Origin: JAHRVQ01 sp963976815
GTDB lineage: Bacteria; Pseudomonadota; Gammaproteobacteria; Pseudomonadales; Azotimanducaceae
Reading direction: 5' to 3'
DNA: 64,000 bases
Assembly (NCBI GenBank): GCA_963976815.1
Contig: CAXBLU010000007.1
Span: 186,001 to 250,000 of the forward strand
Position numbers and translations under genes: made by a program
Shown here: positions 44,696 to 53,147 of the stretch, one piece after another
How positions within the stretch are numbered: the stretch's first letter is position 1
How the letters are laid out: each line of letters opens with the position of its first letter
The notes under the pieces: generated by a model
What the model was told of the DNA's origin: nothing
Database searches by the model: none
Seen by the model: the letters and a program-made list of their open reading frames with translations, nothing else

Positions 44696-45847
44696 TCAAT
44701 AGGGCACTGCTATTCGACCAATTTTCTCTCTAGCAATAATCATCTTTTGTACCTGCTGAGTACCATCGCCAATTTGTAACCCCAGCACATCTCGCAACCG
44801 CTGTTGATGAGGCAATTCACGACTATATCCATAATGCCCATGTAGCAGCAGCGCAGTATGAATAGCGTCAAAAGCGACACGAGGTGCCCACCATTTACAC
44901 ATGGCAGCCTCTGAGGTATGTGGTTCTCCCTGGTCTCTTAGCCACAAGGTTTTGTAGCAAAGCAGCTTCGCCGCGTAGAGCAGGGTTTCCGCCTCCGCCA
45001 AGGGCTCACTCACACCTTGGAACCGCCCGATTGGCCCGCCGAATGCCTCACGTTCCTTAACGTATTCCCAAGACTCAGCGATGGAAGCCTCTGCGCAAGC
45101 AACGCATTGCAGACCAATCAGTGCCCGACTGTAGTCAAAGCCACGCATCACGACGCGGAAACCCTGATTTTCAGCACCAATTAAGGCTTCTTCAGAGACA
45201 ACAACTTCATCAAAGAAAACCGAGCCACGACCTACTGCAGCGGAACCAAGATCATCGAAACGAGAGGCGCTTATGCCCACTGAATCCATAGGCACTAAAA
45301 AAGCAGATATTCCACCTGCACCATTCAACTCCCCGGTACGCGCAAATACAACTATATCAGTCGCTTGATCTGCCAGAGAAATAGACGTTTTTTCGCCGTG
45401 CAAAATATAGTCACTGCCTTTTTTTGTCGCTCGGAGGTTCAGGTGAGCAGCATCTGAACCTCCACCCGGCTCAGTGAGTCCTAGAGCAACAATAGTCCTT
45501 CCCGCACAAATGCCATCAACGATACGCCCAGCGACTTCTTCAGCGGCATGTTGCGCAATCAACGTCCCCAGGAGTGAGCCGAGAAGCTGTATGTACGATA
45601 CATTGAAGTCAGCTCTCGCAACTTCCTCTACTGCTATGCCAGCAGTGACACTATCGAGTCCAAGGCCGCCAAACTTCTCCGGCAACTCAGGACCAATCAT
45701 TCCAAGAGCACCCATTTGCAAGCACAGCGCTTTATCGATAATTTGCTCTTGCTCTCGCTGCTGATAGTATGGCGCGAGTTCTTTCGCACCAAAGCGCTTG
45801 ATGGTTTCCTGAAAAAGATTCTGTTCCTGCGTGAATGAAAAATCCAT
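44696..45847 (-). CDS. aliB: Acyl-CoA dehydrogenase, cyclohexanecarboxyl-CoA dehydrogenase (AliB-like)
   Basis: The ACAD fold is clear (GMIGPELPEKFGGLGLD, LGLTEPGGGSDAAHL, AFGGPIGRFQGVSEPLAEAE). ARADFNVSYIQLLGS resembles the early helix of AliB-type enzymes. The canonical catalytic Glu position reads GDGTQQVQKMIIARE, i.e. Asp for Glu. A shortened base fits a branched ring alpha-carbon and is a notable feature. It would form the 1,2-ene of the cyclohexane ring. AGGAAT precedes ATG. Assignment rests on the surrounding BadI and BadH homologues. Confidence 0.7.
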   Translation of the reverse strand: MDFSFTQEQNLFQETIKRFGAKELAPYYQQREQEQIIDKALCLQMGALGMIGPELPEKFGGLGLDSVTAGIAVEEVARADFNVSYIQLLGSLLGTLIAQHAAEEVAGRIVDGICAGRTIVALGLTEPGGGSDAAHLNLRATKKGSDYILHGEKTSISLADQATDIVVFARTGELNGAGGISAFLVPMDSVGISASRFDDLGSAAVGRGSVFFDEVVVSEEALIGAENQGFRVVMRGFDYSRALIGLQCVACAEASIAESWEYVKEREAFGGPIGRFQGVSEPLAEAETLLYAAKLLCYKTLWLRDQGEPHTSEAAMCKWWAPRVAFDAIHTALLLHGHYGYSRELPHQQRLRDVLGLQIGDGTQQVQKMIIAREKIGRIAVPY

Positions 45848-45872
45848 TAGTTATTCCTAGATCAACGCAGAT

Positions 45873-46655
45873 TTACTTCGCAAACTTTCGGAAGTCCGGC
45901 TTACGCTTTTCAGCCAGCGCCTCGACTCCTTCTCTTGATTCATCAGAGTCATAGTACATTTTCAGGGAAACAAATCCCTGATTACCGATACCACGGATAT
46001 GTTCACTATCTGCATTAAAACTACGTTTAGCAATCATCAATGCTGTCGGGCTTTTTTCCATTATTTCATCGCACCACTTCTTTATCTCAGCATCAAGCTG
46101 ATCATCGGCGACGCAAATATTGGCAAGCCCCATATCGACTGCTTCCTGCCCAGAATAACGCCGGCACAAATACCATATTTCTCGAGCCTTCTTTTCACCA
46201 ACACAGCGAGCAAGGTAAGCAGTACCATAACCAGGATCGACAGAACCCATTTTTGGCCCAACCTGACCAAATACTGCACTTTCAGAACAGATCGTCATAT
46301 CACAAATGGTGGCGAAGACATTACCTCCACCAATGGCATAACCCTGGACCCTGGCAATAACAGGTTTGGGCACATCCCTTATCGCTGCATGCAGATCTTC
46401 AACCGGCAGCCCGATCAGACCACGACCATCATAATTTCCATCATGAGCTGATTGATCACCACCCGTACAAAATGCCTTGTCACCAGCACCAGCAAATACG
46501 ATGACACCAATATTTGGATCGTAACCCGCCTTATTAAAAGCTTTGATCAACTCTTCACAGGTTGTTCCACGAAATGCGTTATAAACATCTGGGCGGTTGA
46601 TGGTAATCCACGCTGCCCCATTTCGTTCTTCGTATAGAATATCGTCGTAGTTCAT
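45873..46655 (-). CDS. badI: 2-ketocyclohexanecarboxyl-CoA hydrolase (BadI)
   Basis: This crotonase-family enzyme opens the 2-ketocyclohexanecarboxyl-CoA ring hydrolytically to pimeloyl-CoA. The sequence follows Rhodopseudomonas BadI closely: NRPDVYNAFRGTTCEELIKA, FAGAGDKAFCTGGDQSAHDG, NYDGRGLIGLPVEDLH, PVIARVQGYAIGGGNVFATI and GPKMGSVDPGYGTAYLAR. The GSVDPGYG block is shared with MenB-type ring-forming enzymes. Length 260 equals the family. GAAGGAGA precedes ATG. It is the first gene of the minus-strand operon down to 41751. Confidence 0.92.
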   Translation of the reverse strand: MNYDDILYEERNGAAWITINRPDVYNAFRGTTCEELIKAFNKAGYDPNIGVIVFAGAGDKAFCTGGDQSAHDGNYDGRGLIGLPVEDLHAAIRDVPKPVIARVQGYAIGGGNVFATICDMTICSESAVFGQVGPKMGSVDPGYGTAYLARCVGEKKAREIWYLCRRYSGQEAVDMGLANICVADDQLDAEIKKWCDEIMEKSPTALMIAKRSFNADSEHIRGIGNQGFVSLKMYYDSDESREGVEALAEKRKPDFRKFAK

Positions 46656-46955
46656 CGTAAGTCTCCTTCATTACAAATTGGTCTTATGCAAAATATCTCT
46701 TCGACAAGATACCAGCAAATTAAACTCTCTGTTTAGAACCTCATGAATGATGTTTCTTCGTCGACGTGCTCAACCGATCAATGGAAGTAGGCTCGCTATT
46801 GGCTTAGAAAAATAGGTATTGCAAATTATTGTAAATATGATTACATGTTTAACTGGAAGTAACCAGCCGCGCAGCAAAAATCATCTGGATAAACGACCAC
46901 GAAACCGGCATACCATAATACAATTCACAAAACACAGGCCTATAACGAGAATACC
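46656..46955. promoter_or_regulatory. 300-bp divergent promoter region
   Basis: No gene is seen. The region separates badI (minus) and a BVMO (plus) and contains the palindrome at 46830-46845. No strong -10/-35 pair was singled out. Confidence 0.5.
46830..46845. promoter_or_regulatory. 16-bp palindrome, shared operator motif, site 5
   Basis: TGTAAATATGATTACA has perfect TGTAA/TTACA arms and differs from WGTAWG-N4-CWTACW at two inner bases. It lies between divergent operons (badI start 46655, BVMO start 46956). Confidence 0.55.
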
Positions 46956-48599
46956 ATGACTAAAAATGACCCGACTTCTTCTTCAATCGATGCTGATACA
47001 CAGAGGTATGATGCCATCATCATCGGTGCAGGTATGGCTGGTATGTACCAACTCTACAAGCTCCGCCAGGCTGGTCTATCTGTGCGAGTCTTTGAAACGG
47101 GCTCAGGAGTCGGCGGCACGTGGTACTGGAATCGCTACCCTGGGTGCAAATTCGATTCAGAGAGTTATAGCTACGGATATTCATTCTCAGAGGAATTGCT
47201 GGATGAATGGGAGTGGAGTGAACATTTTTCGAGGCAGCCAGAGACCGAGAAATACCTGAACTTCGTCTCTGATAAATTCGCTTTGCGCGAGAACATGGAG
47301 TTTAACAGCCGAATTGAATCTGCCAGATTTGACGAAAACAATAATCGGTGGGATATTAAAACAGACAACGGCATAAAAGCTTCCGCGCCATTTCTAATCA
47401 CCGCTGTTGGGCCGCTTTCTGCCCACACCATGCCAAACTATAGTGGAATGGATAGTTTTAAAGGTGGTTCCTGGCATACGGCTAGATGGCCAAAAGAATC
47501 AATCGATTTCAGTGGCAAACGAGTGGCAGTGATTGGTACCGGCGCAACAGGTGTGCAGGTCATACAAGAGATGGCACTGATGGCTGAACACCTGACAGTA
47601 TTTCAACGTAATCCCAATTGGTGTGCGCCTTTGAATAACGATGTCATCACCCCTGAGGAACAAAAAGAAATCAAAGCCAGCTACCCTGAGATATTCAGGA
47701 AATGCAGCGAATCTCATGGCTGTTTTATTCATTCTCCCGACATGCGAAGTGTATTTGAAGTTACGACTGAAGAACGTGATGCGCTTTATGAAAAACTTTA
47801 TGCGGACAAAGGATTTGGCATCTGGGTCGCCAGTTTTTACGATACCCAAATGACAGAAGAAGCGAACCAGTCAAGGACTGAGTTTGTTGCCAATAAAATC
47901 CGCTCGAGGGTGAATGATCCAAAAATCGCAGAAAAATTAATTCCCACCGATCACGGCTTTGGTACGAAACGCGTACCACTTGAAACCAACTACTATGAAG
48001 CCTACAACAGGGACAATGTACGCCTTGTTGATATCAGGGAAACACCAATTGAAGAGATTACACCGAACGGTCTTAAAACCAGCGAAGAGGATTTTAGTTT
48101 TGACTACATCATTTACGCCACCGGCTTCGATCCTGTCACAGGCTCTCTCAATCGCATTGATATCACCGGAAAAGACAATAAAAAACTTAAAGACAAATGG
48201 GCGGATGGTCCCCTCACATACCTCGGGATACAAAGCACAGACTTCCCCAACATGTTTACGCTGGTTGGACCACACAACGCCGCCACCCTTTGCAACATAC
48301 CAAGATGCATTGAACAGAATGTTGATTGGGTGACCAACTTATTGGAACATATGCGTGCCAACGACCTCACGCTTGTGGAACCAAAACCAGAGTCAGAGAA
48401 AACCTGGACCGAGGAAGTGCTTGCTGTCGGAGAAATGTCACCTTTCATGAAGGTCAACTCGTGGCTTTCAGGCGTCAATTCGAATGTTCCAGAGAAACAA
48501 AAGCGCACCTTCCAGGTTTATGCAGGGGGGGCACCAGCATACAGAGAGCATTGCGAAAATGAAGCTAACAGTGGCTATGCTGGTTTTTCCTTAAGCTAA
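46956..48599 (+). CDS. Flavin-containing Baeyer-Villiger monooxygenase (second copy type)
   Basis: FAD motif GAGMAGMYQLY (~residue 25), the full BVMO fingerprint FKGGSWHTARWP (~170), NADPH motif GTGATGVQV (~195) and YATGFDPVTGSL (~385) are all present. It is homologous to the 12036 gene over its length but clearly divergent (GCFIHSPDMRS versus a different linker), so not a recent duplicate. It would oxygenate a cyclic ketone to a lactone. It is the first gene of a plus-strand operon with a binding-protein-like gene, an amidohydrolase and an Ldh-type dehydrogenase. Confidence 0.93.
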   Translation: MTKNDPTSSSIDADTQRYDAIIIGAGMAGMYQLYKLRQAGLSVRVFETGSGVGGTWYWNRYPGCKFDSESYSYGYSFSEELLDEWEWSEHFSRQPETEKYLNFVSDKFALRENMEFNSRIESARFDENNNRWDIKTDNGIKASAPFLITAVGPLSAHTMPNYSGMDSFKGGSWHTARWPKESIDFSGKRVAVIGTGATGVQVIQEMALMAEHLTVFQRNPNWCAPLNNDVITPEEQKEIKASYPEIFRKCSESHGCFIHSPDMRSVFEVTTEERDALYEKLYADKGFGIWVASFYDTQMTEEANQSRTEFVANKIRSRVNDPKIAEKLIPTDHGFGTKRVPLETNYYEAYNRDNVRLVDIRETPIEEITPNGLKTSEEDFSFDYIIYATGFDPVTGSLNRIDITGKDNKKLKDKWADGPLTYLGIQSTDFPNMFTLVGPHNAATLCNIPRCIEQNVDWVTNLLEHMRANDLTLVEPKPESEKTWTEEVLAVGEMSPFMKVNSWLSGVNSNVPEKQKRTFQVYAGGAPAYREHCENEANSGYAGFSLS

Positions 48600-48622
48600 T
48601 CTATTTCACGAGAAACCGCACC

Positions 48623-49351
48623 ATGACTGGAATTAGCCACGAAATTATTGCACAACTCACGCCAACCGGTGAGCTGCGCGCCGCAATCAACATGTCGAAT
48701 TTTCTATTGGTAGTCGGGAAAACTGATAGTGGTGAACCGCTGGGCCTATCACCAGATCTTGCGAAAGCAATTGCAGATGCACTGGGAGTACCGATTAGAT
48801 TCATCCCCTTTAAAACGCCAAAAGAAATTTCAGATTCGGCAGGTAAAGGACTCTGGGATATTGGCAACATCGGTGCAGAACCACAACGTACTAAAAGAAT
48901 GGATTTCACTGCGCCTTATGTGGAAATCGAGTCAACCTATCTGGTACCTGCTGGCTCCACAATCCAGTCAATTGATGAGGTAGATCAACCCGGAAAACGT
49001 ATTTCATTCGCAGCCGGTAGCGCTTACGGGTTGTGGCTAGAAAATAATATCAAGAGTGCAGATTTAAGGCCTACGGGAATCAAACAAGCTTTCAACCAAT
49101 TTGCTGACGAAAAGATGGATGCCTACGCAGGTTTGCTCCCGCATCTACTTACCTTGGTCAAAGAGTTACCAGGCGCACGGGTTCTCGATGGCAAATTCGC
49201 CTCGGTACAACAAGCTGTAGGAGTAAACAAGGGAAACCCTGAGGCATTGGCGTGGTTGAGCCAATTTGTTGATGAAGCCAAAGCCAGTGGTCTTATTTCG
49301 AGCCTAATTGAAAAGCATGGCGTTCAGGAGAAACTTTCCATTGCGCCTTAA
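48623..49351 (+). CDS. Solute-binding-protein-fold protein (family 3) without signal peptide
   Basis: The 242 residues match the family-3 periplasmic binding fold: ELRAAINMSNFLLVV, PLGLSPDLAKAIADALGV, GLWDIGNIGAEPQRTKRMDFTAPY and AGSAYGLWLEN. The N-terminus MTGISHEIIAQLTPTG has no hydrophobic segment or lipobox, and no ABC permease or ATPase gene is near. Either it acts in the cytoplasm (binding or catalytic, as in cyclohexadienyl-dehydratase-type relatives of this fold) or the signal sequence has been lost. It is 23 bp after the BVMO gene. Confidence 0.8.
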   Translation: MTGISHEIIAQLTPTGELRAAINMSNFLLVVGKTDSGEPLGLSPDLAKAIADALGVPIRFIPFKTPKEISDSAGKGLWDIGNIGAEPQRTKRMDFTAPYVEIESTYLVPAGSTIQSIDEVDQPGKRISFAAGSAYGLWLENNIKSADLRPTGIKQAFNQFADEKMDAYAGLLPHLLTLVKELPGARVLDGKFASVQQAVGVNKGNPEALAWLSQFVDEAKASGLISSLIEKHGVQEKLSIAP

Positions 49352-49434
49352 CTTAAACGATTTCCACAACAAACTACTAAACAACAACTTGGGATTAATC
49401 TCAGCGCATTATTCACTCACATAAAGGCATTGCT

Positions 49435-50577
49435 ATGCGTTACTACTCATGCGATTCACACTTCGTCGAGGCCCGAGAGGTTTTTGACGTACTAGACAAA
49501 CACTTTGGAGACCGCGCACCAAGGATCATTTCAAATATAGAGGGTAAACCAGGCGATTGGTTAGTCATGCCGAACGGTATGAAAATCCCTGTCGGCAGGT
49601 TAGGTATCGCCGGACACAGTCTGGATGATCCTGCCACCCACAAGCTAATTGACCAAGGTTATGAAGGTTTTAATCCTGGAGTGCTTAATCCCCGGATTCG
49701 CCTTGAGGAACAAATTCAGGATGGCATCTGCGGCGAGGTAATGTACCCTAGTCTTAATATGTTTACTTGGATGATCCCCGATACGGAGGTACTCAAGGCA
49801 ACTTTCGAATCTCATAATGACTGGTGCGTTGACTATTGCTCTATCGCGCCAGAGCGCTTGATCGGGATAGGATGTTTACCTGTTCCTGATGTTGACGCAG
49901 CTATCGCAGAAATGAAACGCGCTGCACTTAGAGGTGTTCGTGGATTTATGATACCGGCTCATATATCACCAGACCGTCCCTATAACCATCCTGACTATGA
50001 TCCCTTCTGGGCAACTGCCGAGGAATTGGGTCTGCCGTTAACCATGCACATCTTCGTCGGAACTTCTCTGGATGGCGGGCTTCCTCCACATTGGGGTGCG
50101 CCTGGATCAACTATTAAAGGTTATACCCTCGCTCATGGCACTATTGTGAATACAATGATTGACCTCATTTGTGGCGGTGTAATCGAGCGTTTTCCACGAT
50201 TAAAACTGGTCATTGCGGAATTTGAGACAGGGTGGTTAGCGCACATTTTGCATCGCCTTGATCATGCTTACTACAGGACACCAAAACATGCTGTTGACTA
50301 CCTGACCATGAAACCGAGTGAGTACTTCCAGCGCAACTTCACTATTACCTTTGAGGATGATGAGATCGGTGCACGTACCCGACACGAAATAGGATTGAAG
50401 AATCTTGCCTGGGGTAATGATTATCCACATCACGATTCTATCTGGCCTAATTCAATACCAATACTCGATAAGATTATGAAAGGTATACCGGAAAATGAGG
50501 TCGAACAGTTATGTTTTCAGAACGCGATAGACCTCTACAATATCGATACCAGCAAGCTCCCGGTTATCAACAGCTAA
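49435..50577 (+). CDS. ACMSD-type amidohydrolase (third paralogue)
   Basis: It has the same barrel family as 13750 and 16809: YYSCDSHFVEAREVFD at the N-terminus (DxH), LTMHIFVG mid-protein, HRLDHAYYRTPK and WGNDYPHHDSIWP with the metal Asp near residue 325. It is the most divergent of the three. AAGG lies upstream of ATG. Decarboxylation or C-C hydrolysis of a pathway intermediate is the likely role, not proven. Confidence 0.85.
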   Translation: MRYYSCDSHFVEAREVFDVLDKHFGDRAPRIISNIEGKPGDWLVMPNGMKIPVGRLGIAGHSLDDPATHKLIDQGYEGFNPGVLNPRIRLEEQIQDGICGEVMYPSLNMFTWMIPDTEVLKATFESHNDWCVDYCSIAPERLIGIGCLPVPDVDAAIAEMKRAALRGVRGFMIPAHISPDRPYNHPDYDPFWATAEELGLPLTMHIFVGTSLDGGLPPHWGAPGSTIKGYTLAHGTIVNTMIDLICGGVIERFPRLKLVIAEFETGWLAHILHRLDHAYYRTPKHAVDYLTMKPSEYFQRNFTITFEDDEIGARTRHEIGLKNLAWGNDYPHHDSIWPNSIPILDKIMKGIPENEVEQLCFQNAIDLYNIDTSKLPVINS

Positions 50578-50596
50578 TATTGAATTCAATACTTTT

Positions 50597-51703
50597 ATGA
50601 ATGACAAAATACCCTCCGGAATCCCTGACGAAAAACCATCAGGAAGTGAAGCGGCACACACCGCTGAATTCAGAATAGATGACTTGAGGCAGTGGGGGAT
50701 CGCGGTCTATGAGGCTGCAGGGATGAATGAAGCCGATGCTTCGACAGTGGTGGACAACCAGCTCTGGTCAGACCTACGAGGCGTCGATACTCATGGTTTT
50801 CAGCGAGTCAGCTGGTACATCAACTGGTTCAATGACGGCTCCACAGATCCACGTGCACAAATGAAAATCATTAAGGAATCGCCCGCTATTGTCGTGGCTG
50901 ATGGAAACCATGGCCTGGGCCAACTTGTCGTCACTCGATTTATGGAACACCTCATCAAGGTTGCCAAAGTCTCGGGCATGGTTACCGGAGTCATTCGCAA
51001 CTCTAACGATTGGGGTTGTGGCGCAAACTATCCTTACCATGCGGCCAAGGCGGGGTTTATTTGTCATGGTGCGACTACCAGTGTCCCGACACTGGCACCA
51101 TTTGGCAGCCGCCGCCGATTATTTGGCAACAATCCCATTGTATGGACCTTCCCAAGACGCGACCAACCACCGATCGTTCTCGATATGGCGATGACACCAG
51201 TGGCACTAGGTAAAGTGCTCCGTGCACGATCCGAAGGAAGGGAAATCCCCGAAAGCTGGGGTTTCTTGAACACCGAAGGTAAACCGACGGTGGATCCAGA
51301 ACTTGCACTGAAAGGAATCATTCCAGCAATTGGTGGCTATAAAGGAATCGGTCTTGCGACTGCGTCTAACATTCTGGCAGGTATTTTGTCAGGCTCTGCC
51401 CACTCGAGCAATGTGGCAATCGGTCATCGTGGACAATTCTTCCAACTCATGGACCCTGGCGCGTTCAGAGACCTGGATGAATATTTCGATGATATCGAAG
51501 AAATGGTTCTCCAGATTAGGGCTGCAGGTGAAGAAGATGTCTTGCCTGGCCAAAAGGTTTTCCTGCCGGGTGAAATAGAACAGCAAGCAATGGACGCCCG
51601 TCTTTCAACTGGCCGCGTGTCCTATCCTGCCTCATTGGTGCAGGCCCTTAAAGTGGCGGGCGACAAAGTAGGTGTTCCCTTCATCTGCTTAACAGCCAGC
51701 TGA
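50597..51703 (+). CDS. Ldh/malate dehydrogenase-like oxidoreductase (Ldh_2 family)
   Basis: The family's N-terminal block DASTVVDNQLWSDLRGVDTHGFQRVSWY and the catalytic-loop region VTGVIRNSNDWGCGANYPYHA are present. They are followed by ATTSVPTLAPFGSRRRLFGNNPI and PPIVLDMAMTPVALGKV. These NAD(P)H enzymes interconvert 2-hydroxy and 2-oxo acids or reduce cyclic imines. Length 368 is slightly long. The gene ends the operon started by the BVMO at 46956. Confidence 0.9.
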   Translation: MNDKIPSGIPDEKPSGSEAAHTAEFRIDDLRQWGIAVYEAAGMNEADASTVVDNQLWSDLRGVDTHGFQRVSWYINWFNDGSTDPRAQMKIIKESPAIVVADGNHGLGQLVVTRFMEHLIKVAKVSGMVTGVIRNSNDWGCGANYPYHAAKAGFICHGATTSVPTLAPFGSRRRLFGNNPIVWTFPRRDQPPIVLDMAMTPVALGKVLRARSEGREIPESWGFLNTEGKPTVDPELALKGIIPAIGGYKGIGLATASNILAGILSGSAHSSNVAIGHRGQFFQLMDPGAFRDLDEYFDDIEEMVLQIRAAGEEDVLPGQKVFLPGEIEQQAMDARLSTGRVSYPASLVQALKVAGDKVGVPFICLTAS

Positions 51704-51715
51704 TATCAAATACCA

Positions 51716-52198
51716 AGAGTGACAAGATAACAATCTTGGATTCTCAAACTAAGTAGGATTCATCATCAAACTCGCCAAATGGGCAACCTTGTATGGGCAA
51801 CCTTGTCATAGACCCAGATTACGACTCATTTCCACCAACCCGGAAATTGATTTTCCTGCCACTTCGTACTCCCAAAGAAACTCTCCGGTCAACAAATTAA
51901 GGTCAAACCCTTTTCTGCAAGACCCAGTCGTGCAACTCACACCATCTATGTCGAGAGGCTTGCCTCAAACCCTCTTGTGGCTTGGTGTTAACGTACGAGA
52001 AAACCCCAGTTCATGAACTTTGTCCCGCGTGATTTCTGTCTGTTTGCTCTGACGAACTTCTGCGTAATTATCTCATGGGATAACCAGCTACCTCGTTCTC
52101 AATCTGGATTTGATAAACGCCTGAGGTTCAATACCTCACCGAAACAGCGAGAGGACAGGTTAGCAATGAACAATTGTACAAGATTCTCTAAACATACT
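51716..52198. other. 480-bp non-coding stretch with a decayed gene trace
   Basis: No intact gene is seen. The 14-bp unit ATGGGCAACCTTGT is tandemly duplicated at 51779-51806. A minus-strand degenerate frame (51806-51964) is listed separately. The rest up to the hydrolase stop holds nothing recognisable. Confidence 0.5.
51806..51964 (-). pseudogene. Possible remnant of a PQQ-type beta-propeller protein
   Basis: On the minus strand an open run between two stops reads GFDLNLLTGEFLWEYEVAG, very like the PQQ/quinoprotein repeat (xLDLxTGExLWxYxxG), and continues to GLVEMSRNLGL and a stop. Above it (51967 and up) the same frame continues past a TGA. It has no start or ribosome site and is short, so a decayed C-terminal fragment is the best reading. 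Confidence 0.35.
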
Positions 52199-53011
52199 TT
52201 ACTCGCTGTCGCCTGCATGAAGTTGGTTAGGTTTCCCATCATCGGTTAGAAAATCAATCACAGCTTTATTGAATTCTGTTGAAGCTTCAATATTGACAGC
52301 ATGGCCAGCAGGTAGATCAACAACCTCAAGACAAGTCATCTGTTCCACAGCGAAATTTCTGAATTCAGTAAATCGTTTTTCTTTTACGCCACACAACAAA
52401 AGAGCTGGTACCGAATTCTCGTGTGCAATATCCCGGATGGAAGAATTCCCATTTGTATGTACTATCGTCCGTGCCACCCCCATTGGATTTAGTAATTCGC
52501 AATCTTGCAATAGTACAGTTTTAATTTCAGCAGGTATTCTCTTAGCATTTTTGGGGTGAACGGGAATAGACTCTATCGCCTTCCTTCCCCCTGACTCATA
52601 TTGCGAAATTATCTCATTGCCCTTATCCCGCACTTTTTTTGTCGCTTCTGATTTAGCAAAGGCCGAAGTTGAATTAGTAAACATCTGGGAGATAATGGTT
52701 TCGGGTTTTTCAAGGCAATAACGAATTGTTAGTCCTGCCCCAAGGGAATACCCCATCACATGCCACCTGACGACACCAAGCCGACATCTAATCTCCTCAA
52801 ACGCTTCAATATAATAATCCGGATGGTAAAGCTTGTGATCTACCGGCGATGGTGATCTCCCATGGCCAAATAACTCAAGCACAATCGGTGTTGAAACCGA
52901 CCTCAAAACATTCAGATTCGGCAACCACTGTGCTCTTGACGAGAGAATTCCATGCACCATGAGCAGCGGTGGCCCATCACCTTTGTGAACTTCGTAGTGG
53001 GGTAAAATCAT
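52199..53011 (-). CDS. Alpha/beta-fold hydrolase (MCP-hydrolase-like)
   Basis: The protein has the oxyanion segment LMVHGILSSRAQWLPN and the nucleophile elbow VMGYSLGAGL with Ser near residue 100. An acid residue is likely in the CGVKEKRF region, and the catalytic His is in DLPAGHAVNIEAS. Length 270 fits. Enzymes of this class cut C-C bonds of meta-cleavage products, as well as esters. An extradiol dioxygenase at 15871 would provide such a product, but the genes are 36 kb apart. It is divergent from the ACAD pair at 53148. Confidence 0.87.
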   Translation of the reverse strand: MILPHYEVHKGDGPPLLMVHGILSSRAQWLPNLNVLRSVSTPIVLELFGHGRSPSPVDHKLYHPDYYIEAFEEIRCRLGVVRWHVMGYSLGAGLTIRYCLEKPETIISQMFTNSTSAFAKSEATKKVRDKGNEIISQYESGGRKAIESIPVHPKNAKRIPAEIKTVLLQDCELLNPMGVARTIVHTNGNSSIRDIAHENSVPALLLCGVKEKRFTEFRNFAVEQMTCLEVVDLPAGHAVNIEASTEFNKAVIDFLTDDGKPNQLHAGDSE

Positions 53012-53096
53012 AAATTCCGTCTAGCTTAAATATAGTTGCCGCTGATAGGCTATCCAAAATAATACCATCTCGACAATCGCCTGTTTGCATATATAA

Positions 53097-53112
53097 TGTA
53101 TGCTAGCATACT
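53097..53112. promoter_or_regulatory. 16-bp palindrome, shared operator motif, site 6
   Basis: TGTATGCTAGCATACT contains the perfect 14-bp palindrome GTATGCTAGCATAC and matches WGTAWG-N4-CWTACW completely. It lies between divergent genes (hydrolase start 53011, acyl-CoA dehydrogenase start 53148). Confidence 0.6.
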
Positions 53113-53147
53113 ATATCTACCAGTAAACTAAAGCGACGGGCTCCACT

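Noticed and set aside
51779..51806. Tandem 14-bp repeat as a CRISPR, iteron or VNTR
   Set aside because: Only two units, no spacers and no associated genes; most likely a slip-strand duplication.
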